DNA from: Aporrectodea caliginosa
Taxonomy: Eukaryota > Annelida > Clitellata > Crassiclitellata > Lumbricidae
Reading direction: 5' to 3'
Length of the DNA: 64,000 bases
NCBI GenBank assembly: GCA_020284085.1
Contig: JACEVL010006403.1
Coordinates: 367,001-431,000 of the forward strand
Positions 45,050 through 55,469 of this stretch are shown in pieces; within the stretch, counting starts at the first letter, position 1; each line of letters starts with the position of its first letter. Under the pieces are notes generated by a model. That model was not told the origin of the DNA and did no database searches. It worked only from the letters and a program-made list of their open reading frames with translations. The position numbers were made by a program, and so were the translations under genes.

Positions 45050-45062
45050 TTTTTTTTTTTTT
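44957..45062. repeat. (TTA)n with poly-T
   Basis: The LINE tail is expanded into TTA repeats broken by two T runs. Confidence 0.95.
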
Positions 45063-45118
45063 TTGCCCCGAGGTATACATGATCCCCCGGGGACTTAATA
45101 TTAATTAAGAACAATAAA

Positions 45119-45229
45119 ACTCCGTAAGAATGCTTTGATTATGATTACGAAGTGTCAGCATCTTAATTTTCTTAGCCTCGGCATATGAGGTCAGATGACC
45201 AGTTCTTCTCTCGCTGTATAGTTGACCAC
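45119..45229 (-). mobile_element. SINE-1 3' portion, first copy of a local duplication
   Basis: These 111 bp are identical to 45368-45478 except for one base (position 45133 C against A). It ends abruptly at a (TTA)n tract. Confidence 0.9.

Positions 45230-45266
<37 letters not shown>
45230..45266. repeat. (TTA)n
   Basis: A short pure trinucleotide array at the duplication junction. Confidence 0.95.
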
Positions 45267-45367
45267 GAACTGTCCCCTATTGCAAATATGGGTCCGCCCG
45301 ACACACTCCGTCATTACTGCCATAAGTCACCCTATAACCTACCTTATAACGGTCAGTCCCTTGAGCT

Positions 45368-45610
45368 ACTCCGTAAGAATGATTTGATTATGATTACGAA
45401 GTGTCAGCATCTTAATTTTCTTAGCCTCGGCATATGAGGTCAGATGACCAGTTCTTCTCTCGCTGTATAGTTGACCACCGACAGTGTACAGTAAGTGCAC
45501 TCATTTCATTGCTGAAGACGCTAGAGGGCGCTAACTGGACAGAAATCTGAAAATAGCTTCCTGATGTAATGGAGATTTTAACCTCGAACTCTGGTCTGGA
45601 AGTCCAGAAA
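45368..45610 (-). mobile_element. SINE-1, second and longer copy of the duplication
   Basis: It continues past the duplicated 111 bp into CCGACAGTGTACAGTAAGTG, GGACAGAAATCTGAAAATAG and a head remnant with AACCTCGAACTCTGG. Confidence 0.88.
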
Positions 45611-45689
45611 TGAGGGGTCGTGAACCCGGAGTCACCCGGAGTCACCCGAAATGCCCTCGGGCGCTTCGGTCAGGCTGCCGTGAAAGAGA
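45611..45689. repeat. 79-bp GC-rich repeat, copy 1
   Basis: GAGGGGTCGTGAACCCGGAG, then tandem AGTCACCCGG, then GCCCTCGGGCGCTTCGGTCA. It is nearly identical to 57722-57800 (two differences seen). Confidence 0.85.
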
Positions 45690-45935
45690 TGCTAAACACT
45701 AGACTATGAGCAACCTCCAGTAGTCTCATGTGGCACTCCTCTAGGTAATACTCCTATACAATACAATGCAATGCAATACATCATAGAAGCTTCATTTTAT
45801 ATGTGGAATATAACAACGATAAAATATTTAAATAGCAATAGGGCTGTTTAATATTATGCAACAATAAAGCTGCGCTTAATATTGTCATTCCAAGTTTAAT
45901 ACAGCAATACAGTTGTGTTTAATATTGTCCTTCCA

Positions 45936-46255
45936 AAGTTCAGAAGTGCACACACGACCATACGACAGAACATCGATGACGCTGAGCAATTGTGCTTGAG
46001 AAATTTTGCTCAAGGTCCTTACACAGTGACAGCCTGAGTGAAGGGTGAGAATTGCCGGGGGATTGGGGGTTCAATCCCCTAGTCTTTTTTAGGATCCCAT
46101 AGTAAAGTCTACATTTCACACCCAAAATGCACATAAATCAACGTCTAACCCCCAGTTATATTTTTTACAGTTCCCATACTGCCTGAGGACTCGAATCCGT
46201 ACTCTCCGCGTTACAGGCCAAGCGCTCTATCAACTGTGGTACCAGGCTCGGAGTC
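45936..46255 (-). mobile_element. SINE-2, full length, split by MITE-2
   Basis: The minus-strand tRNA-like head contains TGGTACCACAGTTGATAGAG, CGCTTGGCCTGTAACGC and the B-box-like ACGGATTCGAGTCCTC. The body after the MITE contains CACTGTGTAAGGACCTTGAG, GCACAATTGCTCAGCGTCAT and TGTTCTGTCGTATGGTCG. This is a tRNA-derived SINE, not a tRNA gene. Confidence 0.85.
46039..46180 (-). mobile_element. MITE-2 copy inside SINE-2
   Basis: It starts TGAAGGGTGAGAATTGCC and ends CAGTTCCCATACT, a diverged inverted partner. Inside is GGATCCCATAGTAAAGTCT, the complement of the 35035 copy. GCCTGAG flanks both sides (46032-46038 and 46181-46187). Confidence 0.82.
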
Positions 46256-46577
46256 CACTTAACGTTCGTTTCAAGGTGCAGATAAGTCGACAGATGTACT
46301 GTGACCTAGCATCTCAGGAATGTTCCACCTGATTAAAAAGGGGGACACTGTGGCTGCTGCAACCAGAAGAAACATCCCTGCAAGTGATTCATCCATTTGT
46401 TTCCTAGACAACTGTTATTCAGACTAATTGCTTCAAATCACATCAACAGCCCACAAATCTGTCAATATTTTTGAGCTGCTGGTGATTAATTGGGCTGAGT
46501 TTTAAAATGAATAGGCCTACATCATGCAATGCAATAGATAAATAAAATACAGCCCGTAAAAACAAAGTTTTTTACTA
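46256..46577. other. Unassigned stretch
   Basis: No gene is seen. GTAAAAACAAAGTTTTTTAC at 46556-46575 is an inverted repeat that also precedes the second MITE-3. Confidence 0.4.
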
Positions 46578-46965
46578 TATCCATCTAGTATCCTATAATG
46601 CGTCTTATGAAGCAGTTACCTCTACAAATATATAGTCGCGTTCATTTTACAACATAGCGTCCGTTTAATGATGCAGCGCGCCCGTTTCTGTTGCAGCCAA
46701 TGGCAACGCTGGCCAATGGCAACGCTGCGTTTCGGAAAAGGGGATTCCCAGATTCGAAAAGTTTAGTCCCCGATTCTATAAGCTAGCCTTTTTTGGGGGA
46801 GCTGAAATTTTGATAGAATGAAGTGTGTGCGAGGGCGAGTCTATCTGCCAAGTTTCACGACGATTGAATGATTGTAAGTGATCGAACTAGTCGTCGCAAG
46901 ATTTGACTTTTAGCCTGTGGCTCAATCAATCAATCAAGCAACCTGCAAGTTAAACTAGATGGATA
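46578..46965. mobile_element. MITE-3, first tandem copy
   Basis: The perfect 12-bp terminal inverted repeats are TATCCATCTAGT and ACTAGATGGATA. Imperfect extension outward (GTTTTTAC, TAAAAAG) is visible. Inside is a duplicated GGCAACGCTGGCCAATGGC motif. No coding capacity. Confidence 0.85.
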
Positions 46966-47002
46966 ATAAAAAGAACCAATAGTAAAAACAAAGTTTTTAC
47001 TA

Positions 47003-47400
47003 TATCCATCTAGTATCCTATAATCCGTCATATTAAGCAGTTACCTCTACAAATATATAGCATTTTACAACATAGCGTCCGTTTAATCAGGCACCGCACC
47101 CGTTTCTGTTGCAGCCAATGGCAACGCTGGCCAATCACAACGCTCCGTATCGGAAAAGGGGATTCCCCGATTCGAAAAGTTTAGTCCCCGATTCTATAAG
47201 CTAGCCTCTTTTGGGGGAGCTGAAATTTTGATAGAATGAAGTGTGTGCGCGGGCGAGTCTATCTGCCAAGTTTCACGACGATTGAATGATTGTAAGTGAT
47301 CGAACTAGTCGTCGCAAGATTTGACTTTTTAGCCTGTGGCTCAACCAAGCAATCAAGATTGCAAGCAATCAAGATTCCCGCAAGTTAAACTAGATGGATA
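47003..47400. mobile_element. MITE-3, second tandem copy
   Basis: It has the same 12-bp terminal repeats and roughly 95 percent similarity to the first copy by eye. The GTAAAAACAAAGTTTTTAC hairpin again precedes it. Differences include loss of TCGCGTTC near the left end and an added AAGATTGCAAGCAATC near the right end. Confidence 0.85.
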
Positions 47401-47423
47401 AAAATGCACTGGATGTTGCCCTC

Positions 47424-47603
47424 ATTCCAAAGTTCAGAAATGCACAAACGTGACCATACGACAGAACATCGATGTTGCGGCTGAGCAACTTTGTGTGAAG
47501 GACCTGCACAATGTCCCTGCAAATGTAATTGGCTCGGACGAGGCTCGAACCCGTACTCCTTGCTACAGGCCGAGCGCTCTAACCAATCAGCCATCGTGCC
47601 ACA
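47424..47603 (-). mobile_element. SINE-2 copy
   Basis: The minus-strand head GTGGCACGATGGCTGATTGG, TTAGAGCGCTCGGCCTGTAG and CGGGTTCGAGCCTCGTC is the best tRNA-like head of the family. The body is CAAAGTTGCTCAGCC and TGTTCTGTCGTATGGTCACG. Confidence 0.85.
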
Positions 47604-47655
47604 TAATTGATACACTTTCGTTGGATGATAGGAAGGGAAGGAGGAATGTTCAAAC

Positions 47656-47730
47656 GCCTCCATATGCCGAGGCTAAGAAAATGATGTCGTTTCACATAGT
47701 GCACATGGTCGTGCTCAAAGAATTGCTATT
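47656..47730 (+). mobile_element. SINE-1 3' fragment
   Basis: CCATATGCCGAGGCTAAGAA, AATGATGTCGTTTCACA and CATGGTCGTGCTCAAAGA. Confidence 0.75.
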
Positions 47731-47999
47731 GTTAATAACAATGGCACATTATAGACCAGCTAGAGGTTCATTCTGAGTGTTATGCTACATCCCACTCGTT
47801 TGGTTGGGTTCTACAAGTGCTCGAGAGCACAGCAGCGGCGACTTTCCCAATATTTTCCAGTATAATTACTTTCTTACAGTTAACGAAAGTTGACATTTAA
47901 TTAATCTAGCGAGGAGCGTCTGACAGAGTTTAAGAGCTCAGAGTAATATCATCAGTGACGTTCCATTATATGTGGAATATAACAATGGTTAAGTATTTC

Positions 48000-48357
48000 A
48001 ATTATAACATTAGTGAATCGTTGCATTGTATAGCATTTAAACTGTAACATTAGTGAATCGTTGCATTGCATAGCATTTCAAATGTAATATTAGTGAATCG
48101 TTGCATTGCATAGCATTTCAATTGTAACATTAGTGAATTGTTGCATGGCATAGCATTTAAACTGTAACATTGGTGAATCGTTGCATTGCATAGCATTTCA
48201 ATTGTAACATTAGTGAATTGTTGCATGGCATAGCATTTAAACTGTAACATTAGTGAATCGTTGCATTGCATAGCATTTCAATTGTAACATTAGTGAATCG
48301 TTGCATTGCATAGTATTTCAATTGTAACAATAGAAAAAAAGTTGCATTGCATGGCAT
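48000..48357. repeat. 40-bp satellite, nine units, with 80-bp higher-order pattern
   Basis: The unit contains TGTAACATTAGTGAATCG, then TTGCATTGCATAGCATTT. Units start every 40 bp from 48000. Units 4-7 alternate between CAATTG...GAATTGTTGCATGG and AAACTG...GAATCGTTGCATTG types. The last unit is degenerate. Confidence 0.95.
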
Positions 48358-48913
48358 GGCAGCATAGGACGACAGAGGAAAACGGACACAACAGGCAGAG
48401 TAGCAAACAGTCAGCGCAAACTGTGGCCACCAGCCAGTGTAAGCAATCAAGGCATATAAAAAGCAGGGCAAAAAGTCTGATTTTAGACCACACTGTTATT
48501 ACCAGACAGCATGTTCTTTGAAAGATTCTGGTGACGTTAACGTGCTTGTTGTGGACATCCATTTAAAGATTATTTCTTTTGAAAGATATCGAATCAAAAG
48601 TACTGAAAGTGATAAGACAGTAGCTTGCAAGTTGCAAGACAACGATAAGGCGAAGCAATGTTCGAAAGGCGAGGTAATGTTAAGGTGAAGGTATATAAAT
48701 TGTCGACATGCTCCACTGTCCTCCACAGAAGCTCCTTAGCGCCGATAAGTCAAAGTATCCTTTGTTTGAGACGGAAATCGAAGTTAGATAATCCAGCAAA
48801 GGTCAGCTTTCATAATCTAATTGTAAACCTTTTATGTATAGTTGATTACCTTCCTCACCTGGTTAAACTCATGACCCGGTCGCGACTTCCGCGGTTGTCA
48901 GAAACATTGGGTG
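48358..48913. other. Unassigned stretch
   Basis: A plus frame from 48658 is open for about 119 codons, but its second half lies in the downstream minisatellite. No domain is recognised and I do not call a gene. Confidence 0.4.
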
Positions 48914-49265
48914 CAAAGGCAGGATCGAAATGTTTGGAGAAATCTGGGTCTTCAATAGAAGATACTCTGAACCAGAGGGGAATCAGAAGGGAACCAGAGG
49001 GCAACCAGATGGAATAAGAGGGGAACCATGAGGGAACCTGCAGAGGGGAACCAGAGGCAGGACTGAAATGTTTAGAGAAATCTGGGTCTTCAACAGAAGA
49101 TACTCTAAACCAGAGGGGAACCCTGCAGAGAGGAACTAGATGGGAACCAGAGGGGAACCATGCAAAGGGAACCAGAAACAGGAGGGAAATGGAGAAGTCT
49201 GGGTCTTCAATAGAACATATACTCTGAACCAGAGGAGAACTAGAGGCAGAAGTGAAATGCTTGAA
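48914..49265 (+). repeat. GAACCAGAGGGGAACC minisatellite, units about 65-125 bp
   Basis: The long unit has GGCAGGAYYGAAATGTTT, AGAAATCTGGGTCTTCAA, AGAAGATACTCTRAACCAGA. It starts near 48918, 49053 and 49170, with a partial unit near 49237. Short GGGAACCAGA subrepeats fill the ends. Confidence 0.85.
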
Positions 49266-49339
49266 AAGAAATATTATCTTCAGTTAAATGAGAAACTAAA
49301 GGGTGAATTAAATTGCCCTTGCCTTCCTTCAAATTGGAC

Positions 49340-49398
49340 CTTGTTCGTAATGTAAATTCTCTAAGACTTCTATAGCGCCGCTATATTAACTCATGAAG
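49340..49398 (+). mobile_element. LINE-a-like 3' terminus fragment
   Basis: AGACTTCTATAGCGCCGCTA then TATTAACTCATG is a weak match to the LINE terminus. Confidence 0.4.
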
Positions 49399-49429
49399 TA
49401 TAAATCGATGGGGCTCCAAGTGAAGAAGA

Positions 49430-49805
49430 AAAAGACGGAAGAACAATTAAATTAGGAAGAAGAAAAAAGGCGAGGAGTAGGAGGAGGAGGAACTAGATAG
49501 AGGAGGAGGAGGAGAAGATGATGATAAAGAGGATGATGATGAAGAAAACGAAGAATAAAAAGAAGAAGATGAAGAAGAAGAAGAAGAAGAAGATGATGAT
49601 GATGATGAAGAAGAAGATGAGAAGGATGATGATGAGGAGAAGAAGAAGAAGAAGAAGAAGAAGAAGAAGAAGAAGAAGATGAAGAAGAAGAAGAAGAAGA
49701 AGAAGAAGAAGAAGAAGAAGAAGAAGAAGAAGAAGAGGAGGAGGAGGAGGAGGAGGAGGAAGAGGAGGAGGAGGAGGAGGAACAACAAGAACAACAAGAA
49801 CAAGA
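49430..49805 (+). repeat. (GAA/GAT/GGA)n purine array at a SINE-1 tail
   Basis: AAGAAG runs with GATGATG and GGAGGA blocks. It ends GAACAACAAGAACAAGAG next to the SINE-1 3' end on the minus strand. Confidence 0.95.
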
Positions 49806-50056
49806 GTCCCTTTAGCCATGCAGCTCCGAGAGGCAGTCAAGCGTATACGAAGTGTTATAGCGACTTCGTTTTTCACAGCCTCGGCATATGAGGGCTACCT
49901 CGCCGCAAGATCTTCACACTGCCAGTGCACTCAATACAGCTGAGTTGACAGGGGGCACAAATGGAATCGAATTCTCTAACGATATTCTACTCAAGCGTGG
50001 AATTTAACTCAAACCTCTCAATCGACAGTTCGACACACTAACCACTATTGAGTACC
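49806..50056 (-). mobile_element. SINE-1, near full length, long tail
   Basis: It has CAGCCTCGGCATATGAGGGC, CTGCCAGTGCACTCAATAC, GGAATCGAATTCTC and a head with CTCAATCGACAGTTCGACAC and ACTAACCACTA. Confidence 0.85.
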
Positions 50057-50147
50057 CAACTACCCATTCCAAAGTGGAATCGTAGTTAAAATCATTGGGG
50101 ATGTCCGGTGGAAATGTGACCGGCAAGCTCATGAATTAAAGAATAAG

Positions 50148-50166
50148 AAGAAGAAGAAGAAGAAGG
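50148..50166 (+). repeat. (GAA)n
   Basis: A short run of AAGAAG. Confidence 0.85.
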
Positions 50167-50469
50167 CGTGGATGATTATGTCAAAACTAAATTATCTTTC
50201 CAAAAGGTATACGTATATATTAGCACTTTGTGTCAACTAAAGGTGTCTGTAGTGAAATTCACAATTTCAGAATATAGTATGAAGACGTTCTGCCAAATCG
50301 CTTTATACTCAAAATGTCTGATCTTTGCGTGTTTGAAGATTTTCAAAAGAAATGGTTAACGTAAAAGTGTTTATTCTGCAAATACTTATAACTTGAGTCC
50401 GCTATAGTGACTCGTCCTGCGCAGGGATGTGAATTCGTTTTTCTTAATTAACTCTCAATTATTGAACCA

Positions 50470-50890
50470 TTCATAGATAGATAGATATTCGTTTTATTAT
50501 CTGACAGGTTGACAGACCGCAACCAGTTACAATAGAAATATGTTATTGAGTCACTCACTTATTGACTATCTCAGAAATTGAGTCACTCAGATATTGACTA
50601 TCTCAGATATTGAGTATCTCAGATATTGATTATCTCAGATATCGAGTCACTCAGTTATTAACTCTCTCAGATATTGACTCTCAGATATCGAACCACTCAG
50701 AAGTAGTAACTATAAGACGCTCACTAAGTCATTCGGCCACTTAATTATTGACTCTCAGACACTGAGCCACTCATGAGGAATAAGTCAATAATTGAGTAAC
50801 TCAGTCATCGACTGTCAGACATTGAGCCTGTCAGTCATTGAGTCAGTCAGTCATTGAATCTCTCAAAGACTGCGTCACTCAGTCAACAGC
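50470..50890 (+). repeat. ATATTGAGTCACTCAG minisatellite
   Basis: Units of about 16-18 bp (CAGATATTGACTATCT, CAGTCATTGAGTCAGT) are increasingly degenerate to the right. Confidence 0.85.
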
Positions 50891-51344
50891 AGGAGCAACT
50901 AACTAATTGAGTCATCGGATAATTTTATGCTACTGTATAGTAAGAATTCCTAAATTTATCGATTTCTGTCTCATTACTACATTAACCCAACTCTCAAGAT
51001 GTCCAACTCATATCAATCATATCATTCAAACACTTTCGTTGCAGTAAATTCAATCAAAACAATATAACAGAAGGCTTTAATTTTTTTGTCCAAGTGTTAT
51101 TTCTCAGGAAACATCGACGACTTGAAACCAAATCAGGTGTTGATAAGCTGCAACAATGGAATGGTGGCGTGTCGAATTGAAACGTTGCGTAGAGTCTGCA
51201 GATTTACATTATGACGCTGTGTTCCAGTGTACTCTGTTCCAAAATTTGTTATCACCTAAAACAACAACGACAACGGACTTTCAAATAGTTGTATCACTCT
51301 AAGGTCAATGTATAAGGTAAAGTAGGATAATCGCTCATTATATA
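50891..51344. other. Unassigned stretch
   Basis: No gene or family is recognised. Confidence 0.4.
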
Positions 51345-51632
51345 GATAGTGCAGTGGTTAGCTTGCTGGACTGTCGACCGAGGGGTTGAGGTTCGAATCC
51401 CGGGAGAGTAGAAATTTGGTTCGCGACTTCTGCTCCACTTGCGCCCCCTAGCTAACTCAGCTATAATTAGTACACTGACTTACACTGTCGGTTGGACGAT
51501 CAGACGGCGAGGAAGAGGACTGGCCGCCCGCTCTCGTATGCCGAGGCTAAGAAAATGAAGTCGCTAGTACTTCATACACATGGCTGCATGCCTAAGGGCT
51601 AGCTTAAGGGACTGCTTGTTCTTCTTCCTCTC
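51345..51632 (+). mobile_element. SINE-1, full length
   Basis: The head AGTGCAGTGGTTAGCTTGC, TGGACTGTCGACCGAGG and GAGGTTCGAATCCCGGG contains clear A- and B-box-like motifs. The body is complete, with TATGCCGAGGCTAAGAAAAT, and ends GGGACTGCTTGTTCTTCTTC. With 14300 it defines the family. Confidence 0.92.
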
Positions 51633-51800
51633 TATGAACAGTGGTCCTGTGAAACCTTATGTCGAAGAAGGATCGTAAAGTTTGAGTCAATGGGCTGAAG
51701 TCAATACAATACAATTCTAGAAGCCCAATGCAATATAATTCCAAAGCGTAGAGAAACCTATCTTCATCGGCAAAAGGGTAGACAACTCATAGTAGACTTT

Positions 51801-52038
51801 GAACATCCATGCCATCTGTCAGCTTTCAATGGGAATCCGTTGGTTGGTTCCACGTGTGGGCGTGGGCCCACCACTTGTGACTCTTCTAGCTAGCTGTGCA
51901 TTGTTTTGCTATAGCTGATGTAATATTTTCGTTCGTAAGTACTCTTAACATCACGCTAGCACAGAGAGCGCATTTGAGTAGGTCTCTTGAAGAGGCGCTA
52001 TATAAATTCTCAGAATGAATGAATGAACTGAATGAATA
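51801..52038 (+). mobile_element. Family X, best-preserved copy, (GAAT)n tail
   Basis: It starts GAACATCCATGCCATCTGTC and carries all family landmarks. It ends GAAGAGGCGCTATATAAATT then CTCAGAATGAATGAATG. The last 50 bp closely match the LINE-a copy ending at 17945. Confidence 0.82.
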
Positions 52039-52189
52039 AACATTATGCAATAATCTAATAAAGAAAATACTAACTGAATCTAATAACTCCTATAGCGCCA
52101 TTAACATAATGCACTTACTCTTCAATCTATGGTCGTTTCGATTGAAAATTTAATCGTAGTCGAAGACACAGTTGAACTTGTGAGGACTT

Positions 52190-52450
52190 GACAATAATTG
52201 AACAAAACATCAAATTGGTATTGTATCGATTTCATAGATTTTGCTTCATAATTCACCTGGACTGGGATCGTATGATAACCAAATGTTACACTACATATAT
52301 TTCTTGGTCCATGGGTGACCCTAATAAGCAGGGCCTTTGTCCATTCTCTGACTTCCTGTCTGATCCCAACATTACTGTTTATTGGGTTTATTGTTAACTG
52401 TTGTTTGTGCTGGAAACAATAATCGAATAGTTATTGTATTGTATTCTTCT
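52190..52450 (+). mobile_element. LINE-c-like 3' end, (TTGTA)n tail
   Basis: GGTGACCCTAATAAGCAGGG and TTTGTGCTGGAAACAATAAT resemble the LINE-c 3' UTR at 38690-38800. A short TATTGTATTG tail follows. Confidence 0.6.
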
Positions 52451-53104
52451 AGTATACTACGTCAGGTAAACTCAATTCACGTGTAAAATAACCCCAATTA
52501 AATCTTCAGACACAGTTCCTTTCATCAAACGTCCTTATCGTATATTGGTTTCGTTGGGAGCACATTCGTGAGACTATAGGTTCGAAATCGGAAAGAAACA
52601 AGAAACACTTGTATAGCCTAAGTGAGGAAACGTTTTGAAAAATCGAGATAAGATATTGACAGAATACTCTAACTGAGTTTTAACTTTTAAGTTGAACTTG
52701 ATTTAAGTTTAGCAGAAGTAAACTAAAACTAACCGGATAAAGTTAACCTCCTTTAGTGAACCAATCGACATGACCTCTCCAACGAATTATGATTATTACG
52801 CTGGTGGTTTAACTTCAAGCGACAAGCGACTGACATTTCTTGTATTAAGGTAACAGCGTTTTAGAAGTAATTGGTTATAACTGATTGAGCCATAGTGTAT
52901 GTTGAAATCGACTAACATAAGAACCTCTTCGATCAGTTGGCGGTTGAAGCGGTTGAGCCCAGTAGTTGGGCTGAGAAGTTGAATGAAGTCTTTGGGCTCA
53001 GTCGTATGAATTGTTTGGATTGCAGTTGAGTTATGACGAGTCCACAGGATTTGAGATGATTGTATCACATGGCTGTTAAGAACAGGAACGAAATTAGGTT
53101 AAGT
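52451..53104. other. Unassigned stretch
   Basis: No gene or family is recognised. AACTTTTAAGTTGAACTTGA is a minor local palindrome. Confidence 0.4.
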
Positions 53105-53139
53105 ATTATTATTATTACTATTACCGTCGTCGTCGTCGT

Positions 53140-53170
<31 letters not shown>

Positions 53171-53515
53171 ATTAGCAGCAGCATCATCAACATCATCATC
53201 ATCATCAGCATCAGCATCATTATCATGATCATCAGTCATCATCTATCATCATCATCTATCATCATGATCATCATTTTCATCATCATGGTCATCATCATCA
53301 TCATCATCATCATCATTATCATCATCATCATAGTCGTCATCATCATCATCGTTATCATCATCATCATCACGGTCATCATCGTCATCGTCATTCTCATCAT
53401 AGTCATCATCATCATCATATCATTATCATCATCATCATCGTCGTCATCGTCATTCTCATCAATCATCATAGTCATCATCATCATCATCATCATCATTATT
53501 ATTACTATTATTAAA
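53105..53515 (+). repeat. Degenerate (CAT)n / (CGT)n array
   Basis: ATTATT, GTCGTC, CATCAT, CAGCAG blocks for about 410 bp. The Ile/Ser/Met frames are repeat translations. Confidence 0.95.
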
Positions 53516-53539
53516 AAATTTTACGCGCAGTCATAGAGA

Positions 53540-53737
53540 AATGAGAATCTGAGGCGCGTTTAGTCAGGCATCGGGTTTAGAGCAGATAGATATCCAGATG
53601 TTTGAAAGCCAATGAGAAATAGTGAGTTTTGAGGCGTTTCTTAAGGAAGAGACAGAGTTCGAGCATCGAGCAAACATTGGTAGGCGAGTCCTGGCCTTGA
53701 GGCAGCAACATGAAATGAACGAGAGCCCATGACAGTG
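53540..53737 (-). pseudogene. Possible LINE ORF C-terminal fragment, minus strand
   Basis: The minus frame LCLFLKKRLKTHYFSLAFKH resembles the FK..LKT.LF ending of LINE ORF2. It lies head to head with the plus fragment at 53738. The evidence is a single motif. Confidence 0.4.
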
Positions 53738-54095
53738 CTACATCGAGGCTCATCCAAAAGACTCTATTGATTGTGCTATGCTCCAAGACTGGTGCTGCTC
53801 CAGAATACAACAGGGAGCTGTGCGTTCCGGTCTCCACACTGCAGCCCGGTCGCCGGATGCTACGTTCTGCGATGCGAAATGATCTCGTTGTGCCAGAGTC
53901 TCACATCGGTTTCTCTGTCGTTGGTCCATCATTCTGGAACAATCTACCTGTTGAAGTTCGCTCTGTTCCACTGCATTGCATTTTCTTGAATATTAAAGAC
54001 GACTTTTACATCTGACTGATAGCTGCGTACACAGTGCCTCTGAGAGGCTCTTAAGACGCGCTATATACAAGTATTCTGTTACATTACATTACTGC
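53738..54095 (+). pseudogene. LINE-a ORF C-terminus and 3' end
   Basis: A frame reads APEYNRELCVPVSTLQPGRR, then MLRSAMRNDLVVPESHIGFS, VVGPSFWNNLPVEVRSVP and a short end before a stop. The F..V.GP..WN.LP..VR block is clear. The FK..LK block is degraded. The 3' end is AAGACGCGCTATATACAAGT with a short TTACA tail. Confidence 0.85.
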
Positions 54096-54344
54096 TGCAA
54101 TGTTCCGAACATGGAAACGATGCTAGACTGAAACATTTTAAATGGATCGACTGAGCCTCATTCTCAGCTAGATTAGCCGAGTACCACAAAGACTTAGTAG
54201 TTCAATTAATGTCTTGAAGTATAGTTGGCTGGATGAATGACTGCAGTATCAGCTGGCTTGTTACTAACGAGCCAGCTGATACTCTCAATGATTACTGACA
54301 CGCTGATTTAATTACTTTTGTAATTAGTTTGCAGGGTAATTACT

Positions 54345-54690
54345 AACTGACCGACCGACAAACTTATTGACCGATTGTTTTAAGACAGATTTTCTGACGG
54401 ATTTTCTGACCAAACGACTGACCGATTTGCTGACCATATTGCCGAGGAATTTGCTGTCCAGTTTGTCGATCAATTCGCTGAAGAATTTTCTGGCCGACTA
54501 ACCGACTGCTTTGCTGACCGATTTTCTGACCGATTGACAGAATCGGTTTCTGTTCAATTTGTTGACCGATTTGCTGACGAAGTTTTCTGATCGTTTTGCT
54601 TGCCGACTTGCTGACCGATTTTCTGGCCAGTTTGCTGATTGATTTTTTTCTTATTGATATTCTGAGACGTTTCCTGACCGAACTCCTTAC
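54345..54690 (+). repeat. GACCGATTTTCT/GACCGATTTGCT minisatellite
   Basis: Twelve-bp-based units with CTGACCGATT, CTGGCCAGTT and CTGACGAAGT variants. The overlapping minus frame is a repeat translation. Confidence 0.88.
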
Positions 54691-54867
54691 TGACCGTTTA
54701 GAACGACGTACATGTAGAATGAAATAAATAAATTGCATTTTGTAAGTAAACAACAAATAGCAGAGGTGCAACGTTGTAACACAGGCATGATCACTATTAG
54801 TATAAATATTACAACGTTGCCATAGAAGTAATTAGATTCTTGAGCATTTATTAAGCGCCACTATCTA

Positions 54868-55016
54868 ATGACCAGGCATCAATAACTGGCGCAGAGCAAT
54901 AATTGTGAGTGAAAGACTTGCTCAGGATCTCTAAGGAGTAACAGTCTCGCGGCAGCTCGATCCCATACTCTCCTTCTCACAAGGCGAGCACTCAAACCAA
55001 TCGACTTCCGACGTAG
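54868..55016 (-). mobile_element. SINE-2 copy
   Basis: GAGCAATAATTGTGAGTGAA, AGACTTGCTCAGGATCTC, and a head with CGATCCCATACTCTCC, AGGCGAGCACTCAAACCAAT. Confidence 0.78.
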
Positions 55017-55259
55017 GCAATTAAAGGCAAATTGTATGAAAGAAACAGCAACAGCAGGAGAGAAGCGTATGCGCACAGAGGCACACATACATACACATAC
55101 AGAGACGGAGACAGACGGAGACAACAGCGAGATAAATAGGAACAGGTGACTCGTCCGCAAATCGTTCGGGCTGAATGGTTTTGTCAATAAACAACAATAG
55201 AACGATTTCGTATTGTGGCCGTGTTAAGCCATTAACAGGAAATAAATATTGCACATAAT

Positions 55260-55360
55260 CAGAGATGCAGGAAAGTGTTTCAGATAATCAGAGATATCTT
55301 TAGAAAATTTCAAACAACTGGAGATTATGTGAAAATGTTTCAAATAATCAGAGATACCTG
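55260..55360 (+). repeat. Short tandem duplication AATAATCAGAGATA
   Basis: TTTCAGATAATCAGAGATAT and TTTCAAATAATCAGAGATAC are repeated with a diverged unit between them. Confidence 0.65.
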
Positions 55361-55469
55361 ATAACGAAAATAGTGTATACTATAGACATAAATTATGAAA
55401 ATGTCTAAATAAAAACAATGAACTGCCAATAGATTCTTTAAAGAACAATGCTTGTCTTTGAGATATAGA

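Noticed and set aside
47530..47603. Possible tRNA gene on the minus strand
   Set aside because: It has good A- and B-box-like motifs, but it is followed by the SINE-2 body and has relatives at 45936 and 54868.
48000..48357. CRISPR-like array
   Set aside because: The 40-bp periodic repeat has no spacers. It is a tandem satellite, and the window is eukaryotic.
54345..54690. Minus-strand frame rich in Gln, Lys and Ser that looks like a real protein
   Set aside because: It follows a 12-bp minisatellite. The apparent complexity comes from unit divergence.
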